Notes: generated by a model not told the origin, from the sequence alone. A stretch of DNA of 64,000 nucleotides from Cytophagales bacterium WSM2-2 (GCA_015472025.1 BNHL01000001.1:3336001-3400000), one strand, 5' to 3'; shown: positions 1 to 8,672, counted from the stretch's first letter. Made by a program: numbers and translations.

Positions 1-206
1 CCCAGGAGTTCGCAGCTGCGCTTCATTCTTTCGAAGTGCTCCCGCGCCTTGAAAATTTTCACTCCGTGCACAGTCTGATAGGAGCGAAGGCCTTCGAAGA
101 CACCGTAGCCATAATGTAATGTTTGACTGAACGGATCAATGAAAGCATCTTTTGCTTTTACAAATTTGCCATCTAGAAAGAGAACGGTCTTGTTGTTGTA
201 GTACAT
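1..206 (-). CDS. ilvE: Branched-chain amino acid aminotransferase, N-terminal part (cut by window edge)
   Basis: The first 68 codons of a class IV PLP aminotransferase that runs off the left edge. The visible part has the N-terminal pattern of branched-chain aminotransferases: a start region reading VLFLDGKFV, then HYGYGVFEGLRSY at about residues 36-48, where the FEG(I/L)R(A/S)Y block lines the substrate pocket. These enzymes exchange amino groups between glutamate and the 2-oxo acids of Ile, Val and Leu. The ATG is at 206-204. Directly upstream on the same strand lie a terminator hairpin and an Ile/Val/Leu-rich leader ORF, which strongly supports the identity because the regulation matches the product. 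PLP-lysine and C-terminus lie outside the window. D-amino-acid or aminodeoxychorismate class IV relatives are less likely. Confidence 0.88.
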   Translation of the reverse strand, partial: MYYNNKTVLFLDGKFVKAKDAFIDPFSQTLHYGYGVFEGLRSYQTVHGVKIFKAREHFERMKRSCELL

Positions 207-244
207 ATCTGTTTGGAACTATCGTTAGTTTGCGGTTGATTATA

Positions 245-279
245 TAAAACAAAACCGCCCCGATTTTGTCGGGGCGGTT
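245..279 (-). terminator. Rho-independent terminator / attenuator upstream of ilvE
   Basis: Read on the minus strand, AACCGCCCCG (279-270), a 7-base loop ACAAAAT, and CGGGGCGGTT (262-253) form a perfect 10-bp GC-rich stem followed by the T-rich tract TTGTTTTATA. It sits between the leader ORF stop codon (301) and the ilvE start (206), so it would stop ilvE transcription unless prevented. Its 5' arm (278-270) can also pair with bases 311-303 at the end of the leader ORF (nine pairs, one of them G-U), which is the expected antiterminator. Confidence 0.9.
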
Positions 280-300
280 GATCATTTTCAAATCAAAAAT

Positions 301-390
301 TTACCACCCCGGTTTACACAGAATGATAATAATAATGACAAGCAAGTTTACACTCACCACGTTTCTTATTGCTCTTGCTGCTGTCTTCAT
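301..390 (-). CDS. Ile/Val/Leu leader peptide of the ilvE attenuator
   Basis: A 29-codon ORF with an ATG at 390-388 and a TAA at 303-301. Thirteen of its 29 residues are Ile, Val or Leu, including an unbroken run LLVIIIIIL at residues 16-24. It ends 21 bases before the terminator hairpin that precedes ilvE. This is the architecture of branched-chain amino-acid leader peptides: ribosomes stalled on the Ile/Val/Leu codons leave the last codons (CCG GGG TGG) free to pair with the terminator's 5' arm, which lets transcription continue. A ribosome reaching the stop codon would cover that segment and allow termination. No clear Shine-Dalgarno precedes the ATG, which is usual in Bacteroidota. The hydrophobic peptide could be mistaken for a small membrane protein, but the placement favours a regulatory role. 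Confidence 0.82.
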   Translation of the reverse strand: MKTAARAIRNVVSVNLLVIIIIILCKPGW

Positions 391-471
391 ATCACAAGGA
401 TCACTATTTTTTATTTGCCTTTCAAAATAATCTCCAAATAAATTTTCTTCGAACGACTGTTTGGTAGTAGA

Positions 472-1245
472 TTATTTGCCCTGGTAGTTTGGTTTTCTTT
501 TCTCTACAAACGCTTTCATGCCTTCTTTCTGATCGGCAGAAGCAAACGTCAGGTAGAAATTTTTGCGCTCGAATGCCAACCCTTCATCCAGTTGCGTTTC
601 GAACGAGCGATTCACCGCTTCCTTCGCAAGTTGAACTGCAATAGGAGACATCTGTGCAATTTCCTTTGCCAATGTCAGGGCTTCGTGCAAATACATTTCT
701 ATAGGAACCACTTTGCTTACCAGTCCATAAAAGTGAGCTTCTTGTGCCGATAAGAATCTTCCGGTAAGTATGAGCTCCATTGCTTTGGATTTTCCTACAG
801 CTTTGGTCAAGCGTTGCGTACCACCGGCACCGGGAATAGTACCGATCTTAATTTCGGGCTGACCGAACTTTGCAGATTCAGAGGCGATAATCATGTCACA
901 CATCATCGAAAGCTCACAGCCTCCGCCCAGTGCGAAGCCGCTGACAGCCGCGATGATTGGTTTTTTTGTTTTTCGAATCATATCCCAGGTTGCAAACTGG
1001 TCAATGATAAGCATATCGATAGCACTTTGGTCTGCCATCTGCTTGATGTCGGCACCGGCGGCAAAAGCTTGCTCATTGCCGGTCAGGACAATCGCACGGA
1101 CTGCGTCATTCTTGTCCAGGACTTGCAGTGCTTCCAAAAGCTCCAGCATCAATTGACGATTTAAAGCATTTAATTCTTTTGGTCGGTTGAGTTCAACCAG
1201 TGCCACCATTGGTTCACGTTGTTCGGTAACTTTTATGAATTCCAT
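472..1245 (-). CDS. Enoyl-CoA hydratase (crotonase family)
   Basis: A 257-residue protein of normal crotonase length. It hydrates trans-2-enoyl-CoA to 3-hydroxyacyl-CoA in fatty-acid or short-chain acid breakdown, in the cytoplasm. The oxyanion-hole segments are visible as AAGADI (62-67) and ALGGGCELSM (105-114). Both catalytic glutamates of true hydratases are present: Glu111 in GGGCELSM and Glu131 in QPEIKIGTIPGAGGTQRL. This pair distinguishes hydratases from crotonase relatives that keep only one glutamate. No other beta-oxidation genes lie nearby, so the exact substrate (short-chain, crotonyl-CoA or phenylacetate-type) is not settled. The gene is single, on the minus strand, and divergent from the phosphatase gene at 1351. 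Confidence 0.88.
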   Translation of the reverse strand: MEFIKVTEQREPMVALVELNRPKELNALNRQLMLELLEALQVLDKNDAVRAIVLTGNEQAFAAGADIKQMADQSAIDMLIIDQFATWDMIRKTKKPIIAAVSGFALGGGCELSMMCDMIIASESAKFGQPEIKIGTIPGAGGTQRLTKAVGKSKAMELILTGRFLSAQEAHFYGLVSKVVPIEMYLHEALTLAKEIAQMSPIAVQLAKEAVNRSFETQLDEGLAFERKNFYLTFASADQKEGMKAFVEKRKPNYQGK

Positions 1246-1277
1246 AGATCAAAATTTTACATGCAAAGCTAAACCAA

Positions 1278-1309
1278 TTTACGATTAAAGAATTTTGATT
1301 TTAGATTTG
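1278..1309 (+). promoter_or_regulatory. Predicted Bacteroidota-type promoter for the phosphatase gene
   Basis: TAGATTTG at 1302-1309 matches the -7 consensus TAnnTTTG exactly. TTTA at 1278-1281, 20 bases upstream, is one mismatch from the -33 box TTTG. Transcription would start near 1316, about 35 bases before the ATG at 1351. Confidence 0.5.
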
Positions 1310-1350
1310 AAAAAGATAGAAATTCGAACCTTAAACCAGATGTATCTGAG

Positions 1351-1821
1351 ATGAAAGTTTTATTTGTTTGCCTGGGTAATATTTGCCGCTCACCGTTGGC
1401 GGAGGCTATTTTTAAAGAGAAGCTCCGGCAACGAGGCCTTGCCAAAAATTATGTTGCCGATTCTTGCGGCACAAGCAACTACAATTTAGGTGATGACCCA
1501 GATCCAAGGACGATCCGGAGCGCCCGGAAAAATGATATTCCCATTCAGCACATAGCCCGACAACTGAGAGACGCTGACTTTGAGGAGTTCGATCTTATCC
1601 TTGCCATGGACGCGAACAATTTAAGAAATATTCAAAGCCGAACGAGGCCGGAGGGCAGGTCCAAGGTGAAACTCATGCGCAGTTATGATCCTTCCGGAGA
1701 AGGAGATGTGCCTGACCCTTATTACGGGAACGAAAAAGATTTTGATGAGGTGTTCGAAATCCTGGAGAGGTCTGTAGAAAATTTAATTGAGCAGCTAACT
1801 AAAACCAGAGCAAAAAGTTGA
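1351..1821 (+). CDS. Low-molecular-weight protein-tyrosine-phosphatase
   Basis: A 156-residue cytoplasmic phosphatase that removes phosphate from phosphotyrosine. The signature CX5RS loop is at the extreme N-terminus (CLGNICRS, Cys7 as nucleophile, Arg13 binding phosphate), and the general-acid aspartate is in PDPYYG (Asp122), followed by the usual pair of tyrosines. Length and layout match the LMW-PTP family. In many bacteria such enzymes counter a tyrosine kinase of capsule or exopolysaccharide export, but no kinase or export gene is adjacent here, so that role is not supported by context. Arsenate reductases share the fold but lack the DPYYG motif. The gene appears to be monocistronic, followed 62 bases later by the S9 peptidase. 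Confidence 0.92.
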   Translation: MKVLFVCLGNICRSPLAEAIFKEKLRQRGLAKNYVADSCGTSNYNLGDDPDPRTIRSARKNDIPIQHIARQLRDADFEEFDLILAMDANNLRNIQSRTRPEGRSKVKLMRSYDPSGEGDVPDPYYGNEKDFDEVFEILERSVENLIEQLTKTRAKS

Positions 1822-1883
1822 TAAATGGCGGTGGTGCAAACTAGCCTTAATCAGTATCTTGTATTTCATTATCCACATCGTCT

Positions 1884-3878
1884 ATGAAAAAAATTCTGTT
1901 ACTCACTTTACTACTCACCTATATTGTGTTACCGGCTCAAAAGCCGTTTGTGCCTTCGGATGTTTACAAAATGAAATCCGTTTCAGATCCGAGACCATCG
2001 CCCGATGGCAAATGGGTGGCATACGTCATATCAACACCGGACTCGGCAAAGGATAAATCAGATTCGGATATATGGATGATCAGTTGGGATGGCAAGGAAA
2101 CAGTAAGACTCACTACCAGTCCGGAGGGTGAATCACGACCACGTTGGTCACCCGATGGGAAATACTTAACATTCCTTTCATCACGATATGAAACCAAGTC
2201 TTCTCAGATCTGGAAAATGGACAGACGTGGAGGAGAGGCTGAGAAACTTACAGAATTGAAGTATGGTATCAGTGATTATGTATGGAGCCCAGATGCTAAA
2301 AAGATATTACTGGTTATCCATGACCAAGAATCGAGCGATGATGCTGACAAGAAAAAAAGCGCCAAGCCTATTGTGATTGACCGGTATCATTTTAAGTCGG
2401 ATGGTGATGGCTACATGGAACGTAAACGCGATCACCTTTACCTGTTTGATGTAGAGACAAAAAAACTGGACACACTTACAAAAGGCGACTTCAATGAAGA
2501 GAATCCGGTATGGTCACCTGATTCAAAGAAAATTGTTTTTGTAAGCAACCGCACACCTGATCCGGATCGAAACAGTAATTCCGATTTATGGGTGATGGAA
2601 GCAAAAAAAGGAGCGACCTTGACGCAACTTACCCAATGGACCGGCTCTGATTCGGGACCTGCCTGGAGCCCTGATGGAAAATGGATCGCCTACTTAAAAT
2701 CGCAGCTTCCCAACTTCAGCATTTACGATCAATCACAGTTGGCAATAATTTCAGCGGATGGTGGCGAACCTAAAATACTGAACGCAAAATTGGACAGAGA
2801 CGTATCATCACCACGTTGGTCGAATGATGGTCTATCGATATTGACGATCGTGGATGACGATCGCAGGAGTCATGTTGTTTCCTGCGACTTGTCGGGAAAT
2901 ATGAAACCGATCACCAAAGGCGATCGGATTTTTGGAGGTCTTCAAAATGCGCAAGCCAATTGGGTGGTGATGTCGAGTGACCCGCAAACTCCCAATGAAA
3001 TTTATGTAATTGAAAACGGGAATGCACGGAGGTTAACATACATTCATGATGCATTCCTGAAAACGAAAGCGATTGCTACTGTGGAGGCCTTCAATTCGCA
3101 GAGTAAGGACGGAACAAACGTGGGTGGACTTCTTTTCCGTCCCGCAGGAGCAAAGACGAACGAGAAGTTGCCATTGATACTTTGGATACATGGTGGCCCT
3201 ACCTCTCAAGATGATTTTGGTTTTGATTTTATTCCACAAGTTTTTGCTGCGCGTGGCTATGCGGTCGCATGTGTGAATTACCGTGGCAGCAGTGGTCGTG
3301 GCCTTGATTTCAGCAAAGCTATTTCGGCCGACTGGGGGAATAAAGAAGTAGTTGACTTGATCGGGGCAGTGGATCACCTTGTAAAAACCGGAGTGGCTGA
3401 TCCTAATCGTTTAGTCATTGGCGGTTGGAGCTATGGTGGAATTCTCACGGATTACATTACAGCATCAGATTCTCGCTTCAAGGCTGCAGCAAGCGGAGCG
3501 GGTAGTGCGTTGCAGCTTTCCATGTATGGCACCGATCAGTATGTGCTACAATACGAAAGTGAACTTGGCGTGCCATGGAAAAATATGGACAAGTGGATGA
3601 AAGTATCTTATCCGTTTTTGAATGTGGAAAAAATAAAGACACCAACACTTTATATGGTTGGCGAAAAGGATTTCAATGTACCTGCTGCAGGCGGAGAGCA
3701 AATGTACCAGGCCTTAAAATCACTCGGTGTTCCGACAGAGTTTGTTATCTATCCAGGGCAACATCATGGTATTGGTGTTCCAAGCTATCAAAAAGACAGG
3801 TTGAACAGGTATTTGACCTGGTATGGCAAATACCTGGGGATGCCTGTGTTGAAAGAGAAGCTGCCGGATAAAAAATGA
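1884..3878 (+). CDS. Secreted S9-family peptidase (prolyl oligopeptidase / DPP5-like)
   Basis: A 664-residue protein with a signal peptide (about residues 1-18, ending LPAQ), an N-terminal beta-propeller with repeated SPDGKW and SPDAKK-type WD40/TolB blades (roughly 30-370), and a C-terminal alpha/beta-hydrolase domain. The catalytic triad can be placed at Ser516 in GGWSYGG, Asp596 in GEKDFNVP and His627/628 in GQHHGI. This is the arrangement of S9C acylaminoacyl-peptidase/dipeptidyl-peptidase 5 enzymes, which cut short peptides in the periplasm. It probably scavenges peptides together with the carboxypeptidase-like genes encoded opposite to it. The two convergent units share the bidirectional terminator at 3911-3934. 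Exact cleavage preference cannot be read from sequence. Confidence 0.92.
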   Translation: MKKILLLTLLLTYIVLPAQKPFVPSDVYKMKSVSDPRPSPDGKWVAYVISTPDSAKDKSDSDIWMISWDGKETVRLTTSPEGESRPRWSPDGKYLTFLSSRYETKSSQIWKMDRRGGEAEKLTELKYGISDYVWSPDAKKILLVIHDQESSDDADKKKSAKPIVIDRYHFKSDGDGYMERKRDHLYLFDVETKKLDTLTKGDFNEENPVWSPDSKKIVFVSNRTPDPDRNSNSDLWVMEAKKGATLTQLTQWTGSDSGPAWSPDGKWIAYLKSQLPNFSIYDQSQLAIISADGGEPKILNAKLDRDVSSPRWSNDGLSILTIVDDDRRSHVVSCDLSGNMKPITKGDRIFGGLQNAQANWVVMSSDPQTPNEIYVIENGNARRLTYIHDAFLKTKAIATVEAFNSQSKDGTNVGGLLFRPAGAKTNEKLPLILWIHGGPTSQDDFGFDFIPQVFAARGYAVACVNYRGSSGRGLDFSKAISADWGNKEVVDLIGAVDHLVKTGVADPNRLVIGGWSYGGILTDYITASDSRFKAAASGAGSALQLSMYGTDQYVLQYESELGVPWKNMDKWMKVSYPFLNVEKIKTPTLYMVGEKDFNVPAAGGEQMYQALKSLGVPTEFVIYPGQHHGIGVPSYQKDRLNRYLTWYGKYLGMPVLKEKLPDKK

Positions 3879-3910
3879 TTTGGCGTTTTAGAGATTCACA
3901 CAAATAGAAA

Positions 3911-3934
3911 AAGCCTCCGGAATCGGAGGCTTTT
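3911..3934. terminator. Bidirectional Rho-independent terminator
   Basis: AAGCCTCCG (3911-3919), loop GAAT, CGGAGGCTT (3924-3932) followed by T residues, with A residues before it. It lies between the convergent S9 peptidase and M14 carboxypeptidase genes and can serve both strands. Confidence 0.88.
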
Positions 3935-3954
3935 ATTATGATGCTTATTTATTC

Positions 3955-5679
3955 TTATCGAGTCACTTTGCCGCCTTTCCGGCTATCGACTTTGATTGTG
4001 TATTTGCCGCCTGAGATAATCCAGCGTACGGTTACAGAACCAAGCCCTGGAATGTTATCCACCTCGATTACAGAAGGATTGTTTTTTTGCTCGCGAATAA
4101 TATTTAGATCGCGATTATCGACAATCATACCTGCAACCACATTTGCTCCGGGAATGCTGATGTAGTCGGACCTTTCAATCTTGAACTTAAGGTCCTGGCT
4201 TGCATGTGTCGGCATCATGCGTTTGTTGGTAATTACTGCTGTGACTTCCGTCAATCCGTTGCCCAGGTTTTTTTCTGTCACTTCTTCAATTGCCAGCTTG
4301 GGCATATTGTAGGCGTGGTAAATGCAAAATGACATATTCCGGTGAGCATCGCTTTCGAGCAGGAAACCAGGATCGGCCCGTGAGAAATTCTTCTTCACAC
4401 CACCGACTTCAATTTTTCCGTACTGCGGATGATTGTATTCCTTGAAGGTAACAATGGCATCACCAAACAAAAGAGATTTGTCAAATTCATATGCTTCACC
4501 GCCGGCAAATCCATCATCATCACGGTTCTTATGAAAATACTGATACGAATTGAAAAGCTCATTCGAGAATGTATAGACTCCGCGGCTTCCATAGAACCAA
4601 TCCAGTTCACCTCCCCATACAGTATAAAGGTCTTTGTAAACAACCAGGTACTTATAGCCGGGTACGAGTAGCTCTCCCTTCTTGCCAATGGCATCGTAGA
4701 TACGAACGTCTTCGGCATTGTATGTTCCAGCATCTTCTTCAGCTCCGGGACCTCGTAACATCATACCTCCCGAGTTATGAAAGCTCTGGGCACCGGCAAT
4801 ATTTGGATGTGCGTAAACAAAGTCTCTGACGTTTCTGTTTTCCGGAAGGCTGAAAGGATATTTGTAGGCTCCATTCTGAATATAGTTAGGCTGCCACTTC
4901 CATCCCCAATCGCGATTCGGGTCATAGTAGCCAGTACCGTCTTCGCCTGTTCTTCCATCTCCATCTTTATCCACGGCTTCGAACCCTAGAATTTCATATT
5001 CGCCAAGCTCATCCACTTTGGCAGGTACGAGCCTTCGCGGATCGGAAGGATCTTTTTTGAACCGGCCGGTAGGGCTCTTACGAATCATTTGGGTAATATT
5101 TCCATCACCATCAATATCTGTGAAACCGTCCTCATTGATCAAACCATCGCGATCATTGTCTACGGGGATAACTCCTGAACGCGGACTATTCGGGGAGTTA
5201 GGTTCTTTCATAAAATGATCGCGGGCATCCGGATTAATCGTTGGGACAATGTAAAAGACTTTGTCGCCTAGCAATTCTTTGATGAATTCAATACTGCTGT
5301 ATGACTCCGCCAGATACCAGGCAGTGTACAATGCCATTTCTGTACCCTGGATTTCATTCGAGTGAATATTTCCGTCAAGGTAGTATGCCGGTTTTTCTTC
5401 CTCTTTTCCTTTTTTGAAATCAGTAACGGTGATCACCCACATGTCTTTTCCCTGGAAGCTTTTTCCAATGGAAGAGACTTTCACAAGATCGGGATGTGCA
5501 GCTGCCAGTTTTTTACAAATGTCAGTAATGCCAGCATAGTTGTAATAACGGTTCCATGCCATTGGCACCTTGGGATTCTCAGGACTTCCAGCTGCGCGGA
5601 AAACACCATTCACGTCCTGTGCCATTGAACAAGTTGACGCAAGAATGAAAAAGAAAATATATAAGTTTCTCATGATCAT
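3955..5679 (-). CDS. Secreted M14 zinc carboxypeptidase (intact active site)
   Basis: A 574-residue protein with a signal peptide (about 1-20, STCSMAQ). All M14 landmarks are visible: the zinc motif HSNE in GNIHSNEIQG (His106, Glu109), the substrate-binding pair NR in YDPNRDWGW (Asn255, Arg256), the third zinc ligand His301 in SFHNSGG, and the catalytic Glu374 in TFSNELFN. Acid-rich DxDxDG-type loops at about 174-198 and 237-248 look like calcium sites inserted in the catalytic domain. A beta-sandwich-like C-terminal part follows. It likely trims C-terminal residues from peptides in the periplasm or at the surface. The upstream gene, 6 bases away, is a diverged paralogue with a destroyed zinc site. 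An alternative ATG at 5673 would shorten it by two residues. Confidence 0.93.
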   Translation of the reverse strand: MIMRNLYIFFFILASTCSMAQDVNGVFRAAGSPENPKVPMAWNRYYNYAGITDICKKLAAAHPDLVKVSSIGKSFQGKDMWVITVTDFKKGKEEEKPAYYLDGNIHSNEIQGTEMALYTAWYLAESYSSIEFIKELLGDKVFYIVPTINPDARDHFMKEPNSPNSPRSGVIPVDNDRDGLINEDGFTDIDGDGNITQMIRKSPTGRFKKDPSDPRRLVPAKVDELGEYEILGFEAVDKDGDGRTGEDGTGYYDPNRDWGWKWQPNYIQNGAYKYPFSLPENRNVRDFVYAHPNIAGAQSFHNSGGMMLRGPGAEEDAGTYNAEDVRIYDAIGKKGELLVPGYKYLVVYKDLYTVWGGELDWFYGSRGVYTFSNELFNSYQYFHKNRDDDGFAGGEAYEFDKSLLFGDAIVTFKEYNHPQYGKIEVGGVKKNFSRADPGFLLESDAHRNMSFCIYHAYNMPKLAIEEVTEKNLGNGLTEVTAVITNKRMMPTHASQDLKFKIERSDYISIPGANVVAGMIVDNRDLNIIREQKNNPSVIEVDNIPGLGSVTVRWIISGGKYTIKVDSRKGGKVTR

Positions 5680-5685
5680 CGCTGA

Positions 5686-7329
5686 TTAAAGATTGATGTC
5701 AATTTTTTTAATGCCTGTCTGGGGAGCACCGGCTTCAACGGTCACAGTTCCCTTGCCTTTGATAAGCCAGCTCATTTCTTTTGTTTCGCCAGGTTCAAGG
5801 TTGGGGAGGAGTGTGATCTTGTTTCCACTGACTAGTGTCTGATCTTTGGTCATAGTCACATTCACTTTTACCAGTTTTATCCAGTAGTTGTTTTTTGCAA
5901 TATCAGCTATGGCTGGAAAGAGCCCTTTATTCTGTATCATCAATGTAACTCGGGTGACACCGTTGTTCAGCGCTTCAGTTTTCATATTGATGATGTCAAT
6001 TTCTGGTTTCTTCGAAGCCAATGATAAAATGAACTTCGTATGATCAGTAGTCAGTTTATCCACGAGCTTGAAGGGAGGATTATTTTTAACAAAAGGTTTG
6101 AATCCACCAACTTCTGCATTCTTACCGGGATAGTCTGGGTGATTTATTTTCGTCCAATTGGCGAATGCGTCTACTCCATCCTTATCCGCCCAGCGCAAGA
6201 AATCGACATCAGTGTTTTTGTCTTCATTCGATTTATATTTTTTAGCTTGAGCTGTGTCTTTGGGAATTTCAAATTTTGGAGCCCACCAGCCGGGTGTACT
6301 GTAACTCATCCGTCCAAGGTGGAAATAGGCCCACTGAACAAAATCTCCTTTTTGCACGCCAGCCACCGGGGCATCCTTCATTGTGACGAATTTTTTGTAA
6401 AGGTCACTTGCGAGCTTTCCGGGCTTTGCGTCATTTTCCATAATTCCCTGAGGAACGCGGGTTGAGTTTTTAGCTTTGTCGAATTTCCAGGGCTCTGATA
6501 AATTGTTTGTGGGACCGAAGGTCAGAACTGCGAAAACATTAAATCGTTCGAAGAGATAGTCTAACAAAGTTCTGTTCTCAACTTCAGTCACCGGGCCTTC
6601 GCCTGCACCGGGGGTGAAGTAGGGATAATCGAAAGTCAGGCTTTTGTTAAAATGAATTCCTCCGATACCGTCTTCATTGAATTTTCCATCACGGTCATTG
6701 TCTGTGCCTTCGCTTATAACAATGTACTTACCCTTTTCTCCTTTTTCAGAATTGGCCAGGACAAGTACCCGAGGATCGGCAGGATGCACTTTCCATTTGC
6801 CAGCAGGATCTTCCACTCTCACCGAAGTGATTAAACCATCCATGTTGAGGTCTTCAAAAGGATCTTCATCGAACTTGCCGTCACGGTCGTCATCAGTGCT
6901 TGAGGCATTAGCACTGCGTTCATATTTTAATTTATCAAAATACTGCTCGGCTGCGTCAGGACTTAAACTGGGGAAAACATAGAAGGTAGTTGTAGCCAGT
7001 ATATTTTTAATGCTATCGTTGTTGGCGCTGGCCAATAATTTTTCTGTAAAGCCAACAGCTAATTCCTGGCCTAATAAATGAGTTCCTTCAACACCTCCAA
7101 CAATGGCAACAGCTGGGTGGTTTGCTCTGTCGCCAGAACCGATTTCCAGCACCCAGATATCTTTGCCACCGACAGTCTTGCCGAGAGATTTAAGGTTTAC
7201 CAATGAAGCATTAGCACTTGCGACTGTTCTCAGTCGTTGGGAAAGCTGTGCATGATTGCTATAAGATTGGCTATGGACTTCTGAGAAGAAGAGGAGTCCT
7301 CCCAATAAGAATAAGTACTTTTTGAACAT
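5686..7329 (-). CDS. Secreted M14-like protein with degraded active site (predicted pseudoenzyme)
   Basis: A 547-residue protein with a signal peptide (about 1-20, SEVHSQ). It aligns by eye without gaps to the downstream M14 carboxypeptidase around the zinc motif, but the ligands are altered: GGVEGTHLLGQEL has Glu81 where His should be and His84 where Glu should be. The third ligand His is replaced (TFGPTNN, Gly272), the NR pair reads NK (Asn228, Lys229), and the region of the catalytic Glu lacks it. The Asp-rich calcium-type loops (about 146-167 and 210-221) are kept. The reading frame is intact over its full length, so this is a maintained protein and not a decayed gene. It probably binds peptides or partners the active enzyme. 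It is the first gene of a two-gene operon with that enzyme. Confidence 0.85.
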   Translation of the reverse strand: MFKKYLFLLGGLLFFSEVHSQSYSNHAQLSQRLRTVASANASLVNLKSLGKTVGGKDIWVLEIGSGDRANHPAVAIVGGVEGTHLLGQELAVGFTEKLLASANNDSIKNILATTTFYVFPSLSPDAAEQYFDKLKYERSANASSTDDDRDGKFDEDPFEDLNMDGLITSVRVEDPAGKWKVHPADPRVLVLANSEKGEKGKYIVISEGTDNDRDGKFNEDGIGGIHFNKSLTFDYPYFTPGAGEGPVTEVENRTLLDYLFERFNVFAVLTFGPTNNLSEPWKFDKAKNSTRVPQGIMENDAKPGKLASDLYKKFVTMKDAPVAGVQKGDFVQWAYFHLGRMSYSTPGWWAPKFEIPKDTAQAKKYKSNEDKNTDVDFLRWADKDGVDAFANWTKINHPDYPGKNAEVGGFKPFVKNNPPFKLVDKLTTDHTKFILSLASKKPEIDIINMKTEALNNGVTRVTLMIQNKGLFPAIADIAKNNYWIKLVKVNVTMTKDQTLVSGNKITLLPNLEPGETKEMSWLIKGKGTVTVEAGAPQTGIKKIDINL

Positions 7330-7415
7330 AGATTCTAATTTGAATTAAATATTAGTAAGTCCGGGTGAAAAGCAACTGAATACCGTTACAAGCGGTTGAA
7401 TATTAGTTTGAAAAT

Positions 7416-8672
7416 TCACGATCTATTTGTTTTAATGGGTTCTGGATTCAAGGCTCTCAATCGCTGTAACAGTGGAGGGTGAGAATAGTGAAAGAATACA
7501 TAAACCGGATGGGGATACAGGTTGCTGAGTGAATCCACAGACAATCTTTTGAGAGCTGTTGAAAGTGCTTCTGCACTGAAAGTTTCTTTCGCATAATTAT
7601 CAGCTTCAAATTCGTTTCTTCTGCTGTAAATACTCGTCAGCAAACCCGTGATGCCGGAGACAGGGGAGAAAAGAATTGTAAAAGCAATCAGGTTGAGGTG
7701 GATGGCAGTCAGGGTTCCTCCTAATGCGAGGGACACATTTTCATTGGATACTATCAGTGATAAAACCCACAGCATAAAGAAAATCTGGATCACTGAAAGA
7801 ATGAGGCCAAAGATGATGTGTTTCTTTTTGAAATGACCTACTTCGTGGGCCAACACAGCGACCAACTCATCTGTAGTATGGTTGGTGATTAATGTGTCGT
7901 AAAGAACGATTTTCTTCTTCTTTCCTATTCCTGAAAAGAATGCATTTGCTTTTTTGCTTCGCTTTGATCCATCCATGACAAAAATGTTATCTAATGGAAA
8001 GCTGACTCTTTTTGCGAATGCCTCAATAGCAGTTTTTAGTTCGCCATTCTCTAAGGGAGTGAGTTTATTAAACAGTGGCAAAATCAATGAAGTGTAAAAC
8101 AGGTTCGCAAGCAGGATGAATGCGGAGGCGACTAATCCGAACCATATCCAAAAACCAGGACCCATTTTCTGGATAAGTAAAATTAAAACACTTAGAAGCA
8201 GCCCACCAATGATTGCACCGAGCAAATAGCCCTTGAGCTTGTCGGTGATAAAAGTTTTAACTGTTGTTTTGTTAAAACCATACTTCTCTTCAATCCGGAA
8301 AGTGGAGTACAATTGAAAAGGAATTGTCAGACCATCTGAAGTCAGGGCAAGCACTCCGAAAAATGCAAGCGCCAATGGGATTTCAGAATTGATATACTGT
8401 TGAAGTAAATTGTTTAGCCAGCCAAAGCCACCTAAGCTCAGCATCAGGATGGAAACAACGAAGGCAATTCCACTGGTGAGAAAGGAAAATCTGGTTTGGG
8501 TTTGATGATACTCAATTGACTTCTGGTACTTCTCTTTGTCATAAAAGCCGGATACTTCGTCTGGAATGTCCAATCGTCTCGAGCGAATGTTCAGGTATTC
8601 CAGAAATTGACCGAATAAATAACTGAAAGTAGTAATGGCAATGATTAAATATAGAATCGTTTGTGCAGGCAT
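7416..8672 (-). CDS. M48 family membrane metallopeptidase (Ste24/CAAX protease 1-like)
   Basis: A 418-residue integral membrane protease. The HExxH zinc site is HEVGH at residues 276-280, and the third ligand is Glu356 in NEFEADNYA. Hydrophobic segments appear near 1-23, 65-120, 150-205 and 295-345, matching the seven-helix Ste24 layout and the usual length of about 410-430. Ste24 enzymes cleave prenylated proteins in eukaryotes. Bacteria lack CAAX prenylation, and the homologues are thought to act in membrane-protein quality control, so the substrate here is unknown. It is divergent from the DUF2721 gene with 54 bases between starts. Confidence 0.92.
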   Translation of the reverse strand: MPAQTILYLIIAITTFSYLFGQFLEYLNIRSRRLDIPDEVSGFYDKEKYQKSIEYHQTQTRFSFLTSGIAFVVSILMLSLGGFGWLNNLLQQYINSEIPLALAFFGVLALTSDGLTIPFQLYSTFRIEEKYGFNKTTVKTFITDKLKGYLLGAIIGGLLLSVLILLIQKMGPGFWIWFGLVASAFILLANLFYTSLILPLFNKLTPLENGELKTAIEAFAKRVSFPLDNIFVMDGSKRSKKANAFFSGIGKKKKIVLYDTLITNHTTDELVAVLAHEVGHFKKKHIIFGLILSVIQIFFMLWVLSLIVSNENVSLALGGTLTAIHLNLIAFTILFSPVSGITGLLTSIYSRRNEFEADNYAKETFSAEALSTALKRLSVDSLSNLYPHPVYVFFHYSHPPLLQRLRALNPEPIKTNRS

